Virus record (IMG/VR): IMGVR_UViG_3300020469_000002
Location: 1-64,000 of that record
Direction: 5' to 3' (one strand)
Length of the DNA stretch: 64,000 nucleotides
Origin: a virus
Shown here: positions 41,412 through 50,476 of the stretch, in pieces
Numbering within the stretch: the stretch's first letter is position 1
Layout: each line of letters starts with the position of its first letter
Position numbers and translations under genes: made by a program
The notes under the pieces: model-generated
Seen by the model: only the letters and a program-made list of their open reading frames with translations
What the model was told of the DNA's origin: nothing
The model's database searches: none

Positions 41412-42491
41412 GTGCCTCTTCCAACATTGACATGGCATCAACGATTTCTCGGAAGCGTCAGCGATGGGAATGACCCAGTGACCGTTTTGACTGCGCTTCG
41501 CGACTATCTCGCGACAAGCGTCTCCCCTTCGTTCAAGTGGACGGTCACTGCTGATGGTGTCTCGAACACTGAGTCGGGAGGCTCAGTTGCTGCTCCGTAT
41601 CTGGAGCTTACGAGTGCAGCGAACGTCGGTGCCAACCCGATCAAGATCCTTATTGCAGGATCAGACTCTTCGAGCTTCCCGACGAACGACAGCTTCTACG
41701 GCGGAAACTCCGGTATCGGGGACTACAAGCCGTCTCTGAGTCGTCAGAACTCGATCGTCATCGGGATTGCTCCTGACGGCGGCACACTCAACGGTCCTCA
41801 CACTCAAGCGAACCCATACGGAAGTGCTCGTTGGTCAGGGTACGTGAAGCTCCACGAGCCTTTGACGGCAACACAAATCGACAATCTTTGGGTTGTGGAT
41901 AGCGCAGAGGTGATCGCTATTCTAACCCAAGGGTCGGACAACTTGATTCGCGGAGTAATCGCTGGTGCTTGCATCGCTCCGCTCAGTGACAATGCAGGTG
42001 AAACGCAGCACGGTGGCGTCGGTAGAACATACGGAATCGTGACGATTCACGCAGGGCTCGGGTTCAGAAACTACTGGCGAAAGAACCCGCCAACAGCGAA
42101 CTTCCTTTCTCCGCAAAGCAACAACGGGAACAACACCGATGGAAAGGGGGGTCAGGGAATCAGCTTGTGCTGGGACCCCGATGGTGGCGGGTTGGCACAC
42201 TTCGCGTACTACCACGTTGTCCCGACTCAAACGAATACAGGTACAACCATCTTCCCCGGTGCTCTTCTCGATAGTGTCGGGAACTACGCAACGATCCCCA
42301 TTCCTCTCGTGAATCGAAGCACTACCACGTATCAGCAGACTCGAATGATCGGCGTGATGCGGCAAGTGAAGTATGCGGCAACCAGTCGATGTCGCGCGGT
42401 CTTTCAAGATTCTACGGGTAACGATGTAGGGTTCGTAGTATCTACGACTCTTACCGCTGATGGTGAGGCGTTTGCGTTCACGAACAGCTAA
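41412..42491 (+). CDS. Tail/virion structural protein (359 aa)
   Basis: GTG start at 41412 with AGGAG five bases upstream. The protein is strand-rich with many Gly, Ser and Thr (FKWTVTADGVSNTESGGSVAAPYLELTSAANVGANPIKILIAG; GGVGRTYGIVTIHAGLGFRNYW). It is the last rightward gene of the tail module, where adhesion proteins are common. It overlaps the convergent PAS-protein gene by 4 nt. Confidence 0.58.
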   Translation: MPLPTLTWHQRFLGSVSDGNDPVTVLTALRDYLATSVSPSFKWTVTADGVSNTESGGSVAAPYLELTSAANVGANPIKILIAGSDSSSFPTNDSFYGGNSGIGDYKPSLSRQNSIVIGIAPDGGTLNGPHTQANPYGSARWSGYVKLHEPLTATQIDNLWVVDSAEVIAILTQGSDNLIRGVIAGACIAPLSDNAGETQHGGVGRTYGIVTIHAGLGFRNYWRKNPPTANFLSPQSNNGNNTDGKGGQGISLCWDPDGGGLAHFAYYHVVPTQTNTGTTIFPGALLDSVGNYATIPIPLVNRSTTTYQQTRMIGVMRQVKYAATSRCRAVFQDSTGNDVGFVVSTTLTADGEAFAFTNS

Positions 42492-43249
42492 TCGCTGGCT
42501 CTGCTTCGAGAATCAAACACTGCCGACATCGCACTTCCAAGTATTCCGGTCAACACGAGCAGCACTCTCTCGACCATGGCGATCCCCTCGATGTCGCTTG
42601 TCCCGGTGACCCACTGACCGACAACGAGCGCACCGAGCAGACACACGAGCAACACGGTTCCGCCGTAGATTTGTCTGAGAAGAGTGATCTGACCCGAGAG
42701 ACGCCTTTGTCTAAGCAGACCGTTCTCTGCCGCTCTGCGAGCGTTTTCCGCTTCATCGCGAAGCTGCTCTGCCTCCCCTCTGAGTCGATCGGCTTCGCTT
42801 AGGGCGTCTTCGCCTTCACGTACTGCGGAGGCAAGTGCCTCTTCTCGGGCGTAGTATTCGGTTCGATCCATAAAGAGAGCGACGAAGTACCGCTCTCCTG
42901 AGTGCTCAACGGGCGCGACGTTCGCAAGTACAGGCACGAGTGCGCCGTCTCGTCTCTTCGCGTCGAGTCTTCGCCATGTGCCCATCACTGAAGAACGACT
43001 GTGCTTTCTTGTGGACTTGATGTGGCGCTCTACGATCTCCTGATGTTTGCTTGCGATCTCTTCGGACATAAGCTCGCGAACATTCATTTGGTTCATGAGC
43101 GTGCCGCTGGAATATCCAAACAATATCGCGGCGCTGTTGTTCGCGAAAAGAACGAATATCTCGCCGCTCTCGTCATCTGGAAAGGTCCCGACTACGAATC
43201 CTATTTGTAGCCGAGACCCAACCTGTTCGAGTGTTTCGAGGACATTCAT
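42488..43249 (-). CDS. PAS-domain membrane protein
   Basis: A 253-aa protein; ATG 43249 (MNVLETLEQVGSRLQIG) fits the PAS start. Residues about 10-135 are a PAS domain (IFVLFANNSAAILFGYSSGTLMNQMNVRELM, HSRSSVMGTWRRLDAKRRDGALVPVLANVAPVEHSGERYFVALFMDRTEYY). Residues 140-195 are a coiled coil (EADRLRGEAEQLRDEAENARRAAENG), followed by two hydrophobic segments (GGTVLLVCLLGALVVGQW; MVERVLLVLTGILGSAMSAVF). It has no kinase or output domain. PAS sensors are common in bacteria but rare in phages. The membrane end suggests a regulator of lysis, of superinfection or of a host signal. Confidence 0.7.
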   Translation of the reverse strand: MNVLETLEQVGSRLQIGFVVGTFPDDESGEIFVLFANNSAAILFGYSSGTLMNQMNVRELMSEEIASKHQEIVERHIKSTRKHSRSSVMGTWRRLDAKRRDGALVPVLANVAPVEHSGERYFVALFMDRTEYYAREEALASAVREGEDALSEADRLRGEAEQLRDEAENARRAAENGLLRQRRLSGQITLLRQIYGGTVLLVCLLGALVVGQWVTGTSDIEGIAMVERVLLVLTGILGSAMSAVFDSRSRASD

Positions 43250-43272
43250 GCGCGGATCATACCGCGCCACGT

Positions 43273-45261
43273 TCAGTGCCGCGAGCCCATGGGCGTCTGC
43301 TCCCATGTGTCTGCGTAAACGCAAGCCTCTGGATCGTAGAACAGAACGACTCTCGCCCCCTGCAATCCGAACTCACTTCTGCACTTGTCCACGTGAACAG
43401 CAGTTGCGGGGTGTTCAACGCCTCTTCCCGGCAAGAGTCGTTCGAGCACGATTCCGACATGAGCATCCTGTCTGATCGCGCTTGCTCCTTTGAGGTCTGA
43501 GATTCGCACTCTGCGCTGTTGAGAGATTGAGAGGTTGTTCGGGTGACAAATCAGAATGACCGAGATCTCCAGTTGCACGGCGAGCATCGCGAGCTTTCGA
43601 ACTGCGTTTTCGATTCCTCTTCTTTCGTCTTCCGCCCCATCTACGAGAAAGCCCAAGTGATCGATGATCACCCATCGAGCATCGCGTCTGCGAACAGCGT
43701 AGGAGATCAAGCGAAGAAGCTCCTCGAACTCCAAGTGACCGTAGTGATCGAGCAAATAGATCGGGAGAGATCCAAGTCGAGCAAGTGCGGTTCGTCGCTG
43801 ATTCTCAGTGAAGGCTGTGAAGTCTCCACCCATTTCGGCTCGCAACAGCTTTTGGACCTGCCCGATGGGTCTTTGCTCAAACGATGTCATCATTCCAGGG
43901 ATGCCTCTTCTTCCTTGTTCGAGACCAACCCAGTTTGTGAATGAAGTCTTCCCTGCTGCTGTGTCGCCTGTCACCACGATTAGCCCGGGTCTGAGACCAC
44001 CGAGTGCAGCATCGAGACCCATGCTTCCAAACGTGAGCCCTCGAAGACTGCCTGGATTCTGAACAAGATCTTCCAGTTCGTCCGCAAACGCATCGACACG
44101 AACCAGCCCAGCTTCGAGCAGCGGTTGGGCTGCATCGAGAACATCGCGCATCGTCTGTTCGGACACTCCATTTCTCAAACAGTCCGCAGCATCGTTGTGC
44201 GGGAGTCGAGCGCGAGAGCATCGATCTCGACCCAGCTTGTCTGCAACCGACTTTGCTCCCTTGTCTCCAGCAGCATCGTCGTCGTAGGCAAGAATGAAGT
44301 GTCTGTATGGTTCGAGCGTGTCGAGCCATTCGTCGGCCCATGTTCCCGCCCCCGCTGTTCCCGAGACAAGATGCTCTCTGAATCCAAGCTGCCAAAGTGC
44401 CATCGCGTCAAGCTCGCCCTCGGTGATAATCACGTCCTTGTCGTGATCTTCAGTGAGAGTTGCGATTCCGAAGAGAGTCGTAGGTCGACCCGGTGCTCGT
44501 CGGTATGTCTTCTTCACTTCCCCCTGATCACATCTTCTGCAACCAGCTCCATCGCAGTGAAGGCATTTTCCAGGCACGCTGCGAAAGCGCATGTTCACAG
44601 GCTTTTCATGCTTGTCGAGAACGGGAATCGAAACGTACTGCTCGACTGTCTTCCCATTTCTGTCTCGAACGATGAGTGCCCCAACCTTCCAAGCCTTCAG
44701 CGTTCGATCTTCAAACCCACGACTGAGCAAGTATTCGCGCACGGCTTGCCCATCGTCTGACCACAGATTGTTGATGCACTCGTCCGTCAACGAGTCAGAC
44801 CACTTGAATGGCCCATTGTAGTTCTTCGCGTCTTCGACCTTCGGCTTGGTTTGTTCTCGTTTTCTGCGAGTGTTCGAGACAGGCAGAATCTTGGAGGCGA
44901 TGTCGTCCCGTGTGCAGAGCCCGAGATCAGCAGCGCGTTTCCGAACATCATCAAACTGATCTCGATTCAGTGTCCGCAAAGGAGTGCTGTGCACGTCATA
45001 CGAGATCAGATCAACACCGTCTCCCGCGCGATCGCACACAAAGCACTTCCATCCCTGTCCGTCAGGTCTCGCACCGATGGGACCTCGCGAGTCTGAGCTT
45101 CCACGCTTCTCAGCGTTGCAGCCGGGACAAGGTGAGATCGATCGCGATCTCTTCATCGTCATCCCGAGAGCTTGGGCCACCTCTCGAACGTCATGCTCTT
45201 TGATTTGCTCAATCCATCTACGAATCATTGGAAGAGCCTTCGTCTGTTGAGTGTGGTTCAT
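43273..45261 (-). CDS. Primase-helicase (Twinkle/T7 gp4-like)
   Basis: A 662-aa protein with a zinc-ribbon primase head (C45, C48, C73, C76), a TOPRIM domain with E281 in VIITEGELDAM and the acidic cluster YDDD at 326-329, then a RecA-like hexameric helicase with Walker A GDTAAGKT at 432-439, an IIDHLG Walker B-like segment, and ICHPNN. The order matches T7 gp4 and mitochondrial Twinkle, which unwind DNA and prime the lagging strand. A second CxxC pair (CLHCDGAGCRRC, near 235) sits between zinc head and TOPRIM. The start overlaps the upstream gene by 44 nt. Confidence 0.9.
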   Translation of the reverse strand: MNHTQQTKALPMIRRWIEQIKEHDVREVAQALGMTMKRSRSISPCPGCNAEKRGSSDSRGPIGARPDGQGWKCFVCDRAGDGVDLISYDVHSTPLRTLNRDQFDDVRKRAADLGLCTRDDIASKILPVSNTRRKREQTKPKVEDAKNYNGPFKWSDSLTDECINNLWSDDGQAVREYLLSRGFEDRTLKAWKVGALIVRDRNGKTVEQYVSIPVLDKHEKPVNMRFRSVPGKCLHCDGAGCRRCDQGEVKKTYRRAPGRPTTLFGIATLTEDHDKDVIITEGELDAMALWQLGFREHLVSGTAGAGTWADEWLDTLEPYRHFILAYDDDAAGDKGAKSVADKLGRDRCSRARLPHNDAADCLRNGVSEQTMRDVLDAAQPLLEAGLVRVDAFADELEDLVQNPGSLRGLTFGSMGLDAALGGLRPGLIVVTGDTAAGKTSFTNWVGLEQGRRGIPGMMTSFEQRPIGQVQKLLRAEMGGDFTAFTENQRRTALARLGSLPIYLLDHYGHLEFEELLRLISYAVRRRDARWVIIDHLGFLVDGAEDERRGIENAVRKLAMLAVQLEISVILICHPNNLSISQQRRVRISDLKGASAIRQDAHVGIVLERLLPGRGVEHPATAVHVDKCRSEFGLQGARVVLFYDPEACVYADTWEQTPMGSRH

Positions 45262-46267
45262 TCAGCATGTAGAGGTTGTTTCCGTCAGAGCTTCGCTGAG
45301 CCAAGTAGACATCGAACCCAGCTCCGCGAAGCTCAGACAGTCGAGCCCCGTACCTTCGACCGATTTTCGCAAGCTCGCTCGTGGTCACACCCTTTTCGCC
45401 TCTCTCTCGAAAGAGAGCCAGAATCTCGCAGCACTGAGCAGACAATCGTTCAGCACCATCTGGTGATGTCGAGACTGTGCCAATAGGCCCTCGTCTTCGA
45501 TACGCAGCAAGCGGACCAAGAGTTGTACCAGACTCACTCTTCACGTCGCCCTGTTTTGCTGTGAACGCTCGCATGGCTTCGATCCGACCCGCGATTCGAG
45601 TGATTCGAAGAAGATTGTCGAGCCCGAGATACGTTCTCTGACTCGGGTTCTCGCCTCTCCAGTATCGTGGACCTGCATCGTCGCTTGTGTATGCGTACTC
45701 GATGAAATCGCACAGACTGTCCACGTCTGACTCTCGAAGAGCGGGCTCGATCATTCGCTTCGCGCCTGCACCAAGCCTGCATCGGGATGGTTCACGTTGA
45801 TGCTTTTTCCAAGAATCGAATACACGCTCGACATCTCGCGAGACGATTCCTGACGCTTTCGATCGCTTGCTGCCAAACGCGCGAGGCGACGCTCTACGCG
45901 CTTCGGCAGTAGTTGCGCGTCTACTGAGCAGCAGAGACAGCGTAGCACGCACCAAATCGCGCGAGGGGGGCGGCAAAGCGTATGAAGCGCAAGCAAGAGC
46001 GCCTCTCGTCGGCTGCTCACCCGATCGAGTCACCCATGCGTATCTGTTTCCGTCTGGTGCAAGGTAGATCGCGATGTGACCCGCATCGACCAGCTTTTCC
46101 ATGGCTGCATCTTGAAAGTGAAGAAACCGAGAGTCGAGCAGAACGATTCCGTCTCGATCTGTGTGTGAGTAGAGCCGCAGAAGCTCCAGCTTCTCTCTGT
46201 GTTCCATCTTCTGAATCGACTGATCGTGCCAGAACGATGCTCGAAGAACCAAGTCTCTGGTAGTCAT
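45218..46267 (-). CDS. Probable replication initiator or helicase loader
   Basis: A 349-aa protein; ATG 46267 has the GAGGACAC leader one base upstream. The N-terminus (MTTRDLVLRASFWHDQSIQKMEHREKLELLRLYSHTDRDGIVLL) has the look of phage replication proteins with an N-terminal winged helix. The central part is basic and helical (RRASPRAFGSKRSKASG). The C-terminus has a second winged-helix-like segment (CCEILALFRERGEKGVTTSELAKIGRRYGARLSELRGAGFDVYLA). It is placed just before the primase-helicase, so lambda O-like origin binding or helicase loading is inferred. There is no AAA+ motif. Confidence 0.5.
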   Translation of the reverse strand: MTTRDLVLRASFWHDQSIQKMEHREKLELLRLYSHTDRDGIVLLDSRFLHFQDAAMEKLVDAGHIAIYLAPDGNRYAWVTRSGEQPTRGALACASYALPPPSRDLVRATLSLLLSRRATTAEARRASPRAFGSKRSKASGIVSRDVERVFDSWKKHQREPSRCRLGAGAKRMIEPALRESDVDSLCDFIEYAYTSDDAGPRYWRGENPSQRTYLGLDNLLRITRIAGRIEAMRAFTAKQGDVKSESGTTLGPLAAYRRRGPIGTVSTSPDGAERLSAQCCEILALFRERGEKGVTTSELAKIGRRYGARLSELRGAGFDVYLAQRSSDGNNLYMLNEPHSTDEGSSNDS

Positions 46268-46268
46268 T

Positions 46269-46276
46269 GTGTCCTC
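46269..46276 (-). promoter_or_regulatory. GAGGACAC leader (initiator gene)
   Basis: Shared leader motif one base before ATG 46267. Its GAGG serves as the ribosome site. Confidence 0.6.
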
Positions 46277-46299
46277 TTGTTGATGTGGTCCGAACGAAA

Positions 46300-46329
46300 A
46301 GCGCGCACGACGAAATCGCCGCACGCGCT
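46300..46329 (-). terminator. Leftward terminator after the SSB-like gene
   Basis: Arms AGCGCGCACG (46300-46309) and CGCACGCGCT (46320-46329) pair over 10 positions with two G-U pairs. Read leftward, TTTTCGTT follows the stem. It separates the SSB-like gene from the initiator gene, which has its own leader. Confidence 0.55.
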
Positions 46330-46352
46330 GAAGGTCCTTGCAGGCGTGCAGA

Positions 46353-46895
46353 TTAGAACGGGATGTCAGACCCGCCCACCGCCGAGTAGCTACCGCCACC
46401 GCTTGCAGGAGCAGCACTCTTCTTCTTCGCTCCTTCTGCGTAGTCTTCGAGCGCGACCACCAGTTCTTCCATCTGCTTCGTGATCTCGCCCTTGTAGGGA
46501 TCGATCTGACCCTTCGCAAGCTGCGGGCGCTCTGCGTTCTTGTTGTTCACCCACGTCGAGACGCCGCACTGCACGGGACGGGAGGTCAGAATGTCCCGAG
46601 TCCGCTCCTGATCGCTTGCGTCCCACGACTCGTTGTGACCAACAGCACGAGCGAATCGAGACAGCTTCCATGCAGCGCCAGCAGTCAGGTAGAACCGCTC
46701 GTACATGCGAGCCCCAGCCTGTTCGCCTTGAACACAGCAGAACAGCACTTCGATCACGGTGTCTCCGCGCTTGCTCTGATTGTAGTTCAGATCCGCAGCC
46801 CAGCAGACATGATTGCCGGCGGTGAGCCAAGGCGGTGCGCTCACTCCAGAGCCGTTGGTAGAAGAGTCATCTTGCGGGTTGATGATGAATGACAT
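46353..46895 (-). CDS. SSB-like single-strand DNA-binding protein
   Basis: A 180-aa protein, GAGGACAC leader upstream. The N-terminal domain (GNHVCWAADLNYNQSKRGDTVIEVLFCCVQGEQAG ... ERFYLTAGAAWKLSRFARAVG) resembles DUF669-type phage SSB proteins. A Gly/Ser-rich linker (PASGGGSYSAVGG) leads to the tail SDIPF, the acidic-hydrophobic tip with which SSBs recruit partners. It sits beside the recombination and replication genes. This combination of fold pattern and tail makes the role fairly secure. Confidence 0.75.
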   Translation of the reverse strand: MSFIINPQDDSSTNGSGVSAPPWLTAGNHVCWAADLNYNQSKRGDTVIEVLFCCVQGEQAGARMYERFYLTAGAAWKLSRFARAVGHNESWDASDQERTRDILTSRPVQCGVSTWVNNKNAERPQLAKGQIDPYKGEITKQMEELVVALEDYAEGAKKKSAAPASGGGSYSAVGGSDIPF

Positions 46896-46898
46896 CGA

Positions 46899-46906
46899 GT
46901 GTCCTC
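46899..46906 (-). promoter_or_regulatory. GAGGACAC leader (SSB-like gene)
   Basis: Copy of the shared leader, 3 nt before ATG 46895. Confidence 0.6.
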
Positions 46907-46954
46907 ACTTTGCGCATTTGCGCGGTTGTTGCGGCAAAGCCGCGATTGAATGTT

Positions 46955-47815
46955 TCAAGCCAGGGTTGCGCCGGTTGTACGACGACGAGAGCGACGACGC
47001 TTCTTTGCGCCACCCGTCTCTTTCGGATCAGCATCGCTGACGCCCGCTTCGACCACAGGCGCGTCGTTGCTCATGATCTTTTTGACCCAGTTGCTCATGT
47101 TCGGATCTTCCACAGCATCAAGCTGCGGGAGAGACTTCGTGAGATAGTTCGAAGCCCCGCGCAACAGAACACGGTGCGACAAAACCTGCGAGCCATCTTC
47201 GTTTTCCTCACTGCGACGAAAGACGTACCCGACGACGTTGAAGTACCCAGCGACCTCGTTCGGCAGCTTCTTGCCCTGAAACGATGGGACAACGTAGCGA
47301 GTCCCACTGTCGTCAGTCTCGGTGTCCGACAGACAGATCGCGACGACATGAAACGGCAGGTCGCGAATGGTGCGAACCAGCTTTCGCATACGATCGGTCA
47401 GGGTAGACCAGTCTTCGAGAGTCCACTTGACCTCTCCGTTCGGACCAGCACGCTTGCTCGACATGATCTCGTCTCGCAGCATCCGTTGAAGCTCGGTGAG
47501 AGAGTCGATCACAACAGTCTTGACTTCCGCGTTCGCGAGCGTTCCGTCGAGTGCAGCGGTGAAGAACTCTCGAACAATCTGCATCGAAGAGACGTTCCGA
47601 TTCTGCGAAGTGCTCACGACATCGACAACGATGGCATCGGGATTCGACGCTCGAATCGAGAGCAGCCCGTTCGGCTCCGTGAGCAAGAAGCACGGTCGAG
47701 GCATCTTCGAAGCAGCGGTTGTCTTACCGGCACCACTGTCGCCGTGCAGCAGTGCGCGAAGCAGAATCGTGTCCTCTGCTCGCTCGCGAAGAGGTGAAAG
47801 ATTCAGAAGGGACAT
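46955..47815 (-). CDS. Sak4-like RecA-type ATPase
   Basis: A 286-aa protein with Walker A GDSGAGKT at 25-32, Walker B region KTVVIDSLTEL near 100, and VVAICLSDTE further on. Size and layout fit Sak4-type phage ATPases (RecA core without N-domain) that support single-strand annealing together with an SSB; the SSB-like gene lies directly downstream. The C-terminus is a very basic tail (GGAKKRRRSRRR) suited to DNA binding. Its start overlaps the nuclease gene by 13 nt. Confidence 0.78.
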   Translation of the reverse strand: MSLLNLSPLRERAEDTILLRALLHGDSGAGKTTAASKMPRPCFLLTEPNGLLSIRASNPDAIVVDVVSTSQNRNVSSMQIVREFFTAALDGTLANAEVKTVVIDSLTELQRMLRDEIMSSKRAGPNGEVKWTLEDWSTLTDRMRKLVRTIRDLPFHVVAICLSDTETDDSGTRYVVPSFQGKKLPNEVAGYFNVVGYVFRRSEENEDGSQVLSHRVLLRGASNYLTKSLPQLDAVEDPNMSNWVKKIMSNDAPVVEAGVSDADPKETGGAKKRRRSRRRTTGATLA

Positions 47816-49212
47816 TTGATCTCCGTGGTTTGGGGTGCCTCAGACTGAGTGAGGCTGTTTTGTGAAAGCCAGCGCAGTGCGGGGCTTTCGATGAAGTCGC
47901 GACGCGCTTCGGTACTGTCGTGTAGGCAGATAGACTTGAAATCGCACCCGTGACCCTGCACGCGACAAACCGCAGTGCGAGGGAAGTGCGCTGATACTGC
48001 ATCTTCGTTGACTCGCTCACATCCGCTGCTCATGCGAATCGAGTTCCGACGCATTTTCGCGAATCTTTGCGCGTCTGCAAAGAGCTCCATTTCGAAGCGA
48101 CGCATCAAGCGTTCATCGAAGGTTCCGAACTCTCGCAAGTACAGCTTTTGATCCACAGTGAACTCGCTCTCTCGGGCGAGAGCTTCGATCTTGTCCCACT
48201 CGGCATCGGTGTGCTTCGCTTCAATGCCCGGTGTTTCGACGCACTTTTTCCAAGCCCACGAGGGCACGCTTGCTTGTGTTCTCGCGGCAGTCGAGAGCTT
48301 GCCCGATTTGAGAAACTTCGGTCGAGACCAACCACGTGAAGAGATCACATCATACTGATACCCGATCACGTTTCCGCTCCCTTCGAACCAGTCTGCGAAG
48401 TGTCTCCCGTGGTTCAGCAGCCGCATGTACCCGGGGATCTGTGTGTCCAGATGAAGATCTCGAACGAAGCTCGTGGGGTTCGCACTGGTCTTGAACTCGT
48501 GAACCAGCAGATCTCCCGTCTTTCGATTCTGAAGAACCGCGTCCAGCCTGCCGACTTGATAGAATGGCAACAGCACCTCGTCAATCGGTTGCTTGAACTG
48601 GTCGCCGGGACGAGCCATTCGCCATCCCCCTTCTTCTTCGACCACGGGAACTTTCGAGCGATAGATTTTGCCGGTGCGCCACGAGACCACAGGACACGCG
48701 AAAGCACGCTCCGTATCAACGACCTTCCAGTCGCTCAGAGGGTACGCCCCCCAACGCTCGATGTACCCTTGCAGCATTTGGCTGAGTCGGCTCTCTTCTT
48801 CGTCCCACTCAATCGAAAGCTCTTGATTGGCCCACCAGTCTCTACGCATCGACTCCATGCAGATCTCGACGATTCCGCCACCCGTACCATCACAGACAGG
48901 ACAATCTGAATCGTATTGATCGCGAACTTTGCAGAGCGGGCAGACGCGTGCCCAATCATGAGGGACCGGCAAGTCGGTGTGTTTGTAGAAGGTGAACAAC
49001 GCGTCCAGTGCATCATGCACCCAGCGACCGCGGGACATCGCCTTGTTGCCCGCCCCCTTCATTCGCAACGCATACGCGAAGTGCCAGCGACGGTCGCACC
49101 ACGCTGACTTTCGCTCGCTGTTTGTGAACGCCATGGCTGCTGCCGGCAAGCCGAGAACGTCGTCCTCGTACCTCGGCAAGATCGTCTGTGTTGGCTTGAA
49201 AGGTCGTGTCAT
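47803..49212 (-). CDS. PD-(D/E)XK nuclease, Cas4/RecB-like with probable Fe-S cluster
   Basis: A 469-aa protein; ATG 49212 has GGGAGAGA upstream. The nuclease site is H66 (GRWVH), D224 (VGRLDAVL), E239 and K241 (VHEFKTSA). C39 (WCDRRWHFAY) plus three Cys near the C-terminus (CRVQGHGCDFKSIC) match the split Fe-S arrangement of AddB/Cas4 enzymes. A DnaJ-like CxxC pair (C91, C94, C104, C107) is inserted between, which is not usual for the family. Next to Sak4 and SSB it probably resects ends for recombination. Confidence 0.82.
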   Translation of the reverse strand: MTRPFKPTQTILPRYEDDVLGLPAAAMAFTNSERKSAWCDRRWHFAYALRMKGAGNKAMSRGRWVHDALDALFTFYKHTDLPVPHDWARVCPLCKVRDQYDSDCPVCDGTGGGIVEICMESMRRDWWANQELSIEWDEEESRLSQMLQGYIERWGAYPLSDWKVVDTERAFACPVVSWRTGKIYRSKVPVVEEEGGWRMARPGDQFKQPIDEVLLPFYQVGRLDAVLQNRKTGDLLVHEFKTSANPTSFVRDLHLDTQIPGYMRLLNHGRHFADWFEGSGNVIGYQYDVISSRGWSRPKFLKSGKLSTAARTQASVPSWAWKKCVETPGIEAKHTDAEWDKIEALARESEFTVDQKLYLREFGTFDERLMRRFEMELFADAQRFAKMRRNSIRMSSGCERVNEDAVSAHFPRTAVCRVQGHGCDFKSICLHDSTEARRDFIESPALRWLSQNSLTQSEAPQTTEIKCPF

Positions 49213-49375
49213 GTTCTCTCCCTCGCTGTCTGATGTTAGCCTTCGTGTGTAATCTTCACACACTGATCAGCAGTATGACTGCCAAAAAGTGTCCGACAAA
49301 GTGAAGTCACGCAGGGCTATCTCGCACAATGAGGCGCGCGGCCGCGAATCGACCACGCGCACTCGAAGCGCGGTA

Positions 49376-50299
49376 TCATGCAGAAGCCGCAGTCTCAGTA
49401 GACTCGATTGCGGGCTCGCTGACGGGCTGAGTCTTCGAGAGCAAGATCGTGAGGAACTTGGTCTCGGAGTCCTTTTTGACTTTGACGTTGAAGCCGCGTT
49501 CGATCAGCATCTTGCCAGCCTGACCGCTGCTGTACCAGATTGCGCGATGCTTGGTCCACGACTTGGGTGCATCGAAGCCCAGAGTCGAGCACTCGATGAC
49601 GAGCGTTCCATCATCCGTTTCGACTGCTGCTGCCATGAACTGATCGAATCGCGCGATCGTGTTGGGACGCGGTTGACTCTTCGTCTTCTTCTTGGTCGGC
49701 TTGTCCGCGAGCAGGTCTGCCACAACCGCACTCTTCGCGATCGCTTCTGCTCGCTTCTTCTGCTTCTCGTCGGCTTCCTGAGACTGCTCGCTGTCGGCAC
49801 TTTCGACAACCATATCGAACTTGACCACGGTCACGTCGGAGTCGTCTTCGACCGACACCTCGGGCTCGGCTTCATCCTCGGTGTTCGGTGCTTCCATCGC
49901 TTCGAGAACTTCGCGAGTGTTCACAGTGCGAACATCGACGATCTCTCCACCCTGCACGGTCTCGATGACGAGATCCCCATCGTTGTCGAACGAGGCGTAC
50001 CCCTCTTCCGTGTGAGCGACTTCTTCGTCATGCTCGACAGTCGAGTCTCCGATGATTGCGGCTTCGAAAAGCTCCTGATGATTCTTGACGCTGATTGGTC
50101 CTTCGAAGCCCGAACTCCGAATCTTCGCAACCTTCGTCGCGTAGGTATACACGTCTTTCTTGTTCCAGCCATCGCTCTTCCGAGCAGCCTTGACCCCACC
50201 CGACGCTTTCGCATCGCGCAGAGCACTCATAAGGTAGGCGAGAGAGGTTCGAGCGTTGATGCTCTCGATCATGGTCTTCTTGGGCTTGGTAGCAGGCAT
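49376..50299 (-). CDS. Hypothetical acidic protein with basic linker (307 aa)
   Basis: Start at 50299 with a variant leader (GAGAACAC) 4 nt upstream. Residues 1-90 are helical and basic (KASGGVKAARKSDGWNKKDVYTYATKVAKIR); 90-190 are acidic and probably disordered (DEEVAHTEEGYASFDNDGDLV, EDEAEPEVSVEDDSD); 190-215 are Lys-rich (DKPTKKKTKSQPR); the C-terminal 90 residues form a compact domain (TLVIECSTLGFDAPKSWTKHRAIWYSSGQAGKMLIERG). It lies between helicase and nuclease genes. Its function is not known; a DNA-mimic or scaffold role is possible. Confidence 0.55.
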   Translation of the reverse strand: MPATKPKKTMIESINARTSLAYLMSALRDAKASGGVKAARKSDGWNKKDVYTYATKVAKIRSSGFEGPISVKNHQELFEAAIIGDSTVEHDEEVAHTEEGYASFDNDGDLVIETVQGGEIVDVRTVNTREVLEAMEAPNTEDEAEPEVSVEDDSDVTVVKFDMVVESADSEQSQEADEKQKKRAEAIAKSAVVADLLADKPTKKKTKSQPRPNTIARFDQFMAAAVETDDGTLVIECSTLGFDAPKSWTKHRAIWYSSGQAGKMLIERGFNVKVKKDSETKFLTILLSKTQPVSEPAIESTETAASA

Positions 50300-50303
50300 T
50301 GTA

Positions 50304-50311
50304 GTGTTCTC
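50304..50311 (-). promoter_or_regulatory. Variant leader GAGAACAC
   Basis: One-base variant of the GAGGACAC leader, 4 nt before ATG 50299. A weak promoter-like pair (TTGTAT, 17 bp, TAGAAG on the minus strand) lies upstream, near 50345-50375. Confidence 0.45.
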
Positions 50312-50476
50312 ACGTTTGAGTGATCGCGAGACGACACAGACGCCGCTCGCAGGTCTCTTCTACTAAAGAGCTAAGACCCATACAAGCGTTTTCTGCCAAA
50401 AGATGCTTCCACCCGTAGTCACAGAGCGACAAGTGATTTCGTGATCGCGCTGTCAGACAATGTTCCACTCACTGTC

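Noticed and set aside
49289-50323. Rightward 344-codon frame opposite the gene at 49376-50299
   Set aside because: The leftward frame has the shared leader, sensible composition and operon context; the rightward translation is an Arg/Leu/Asp-rich shadow.
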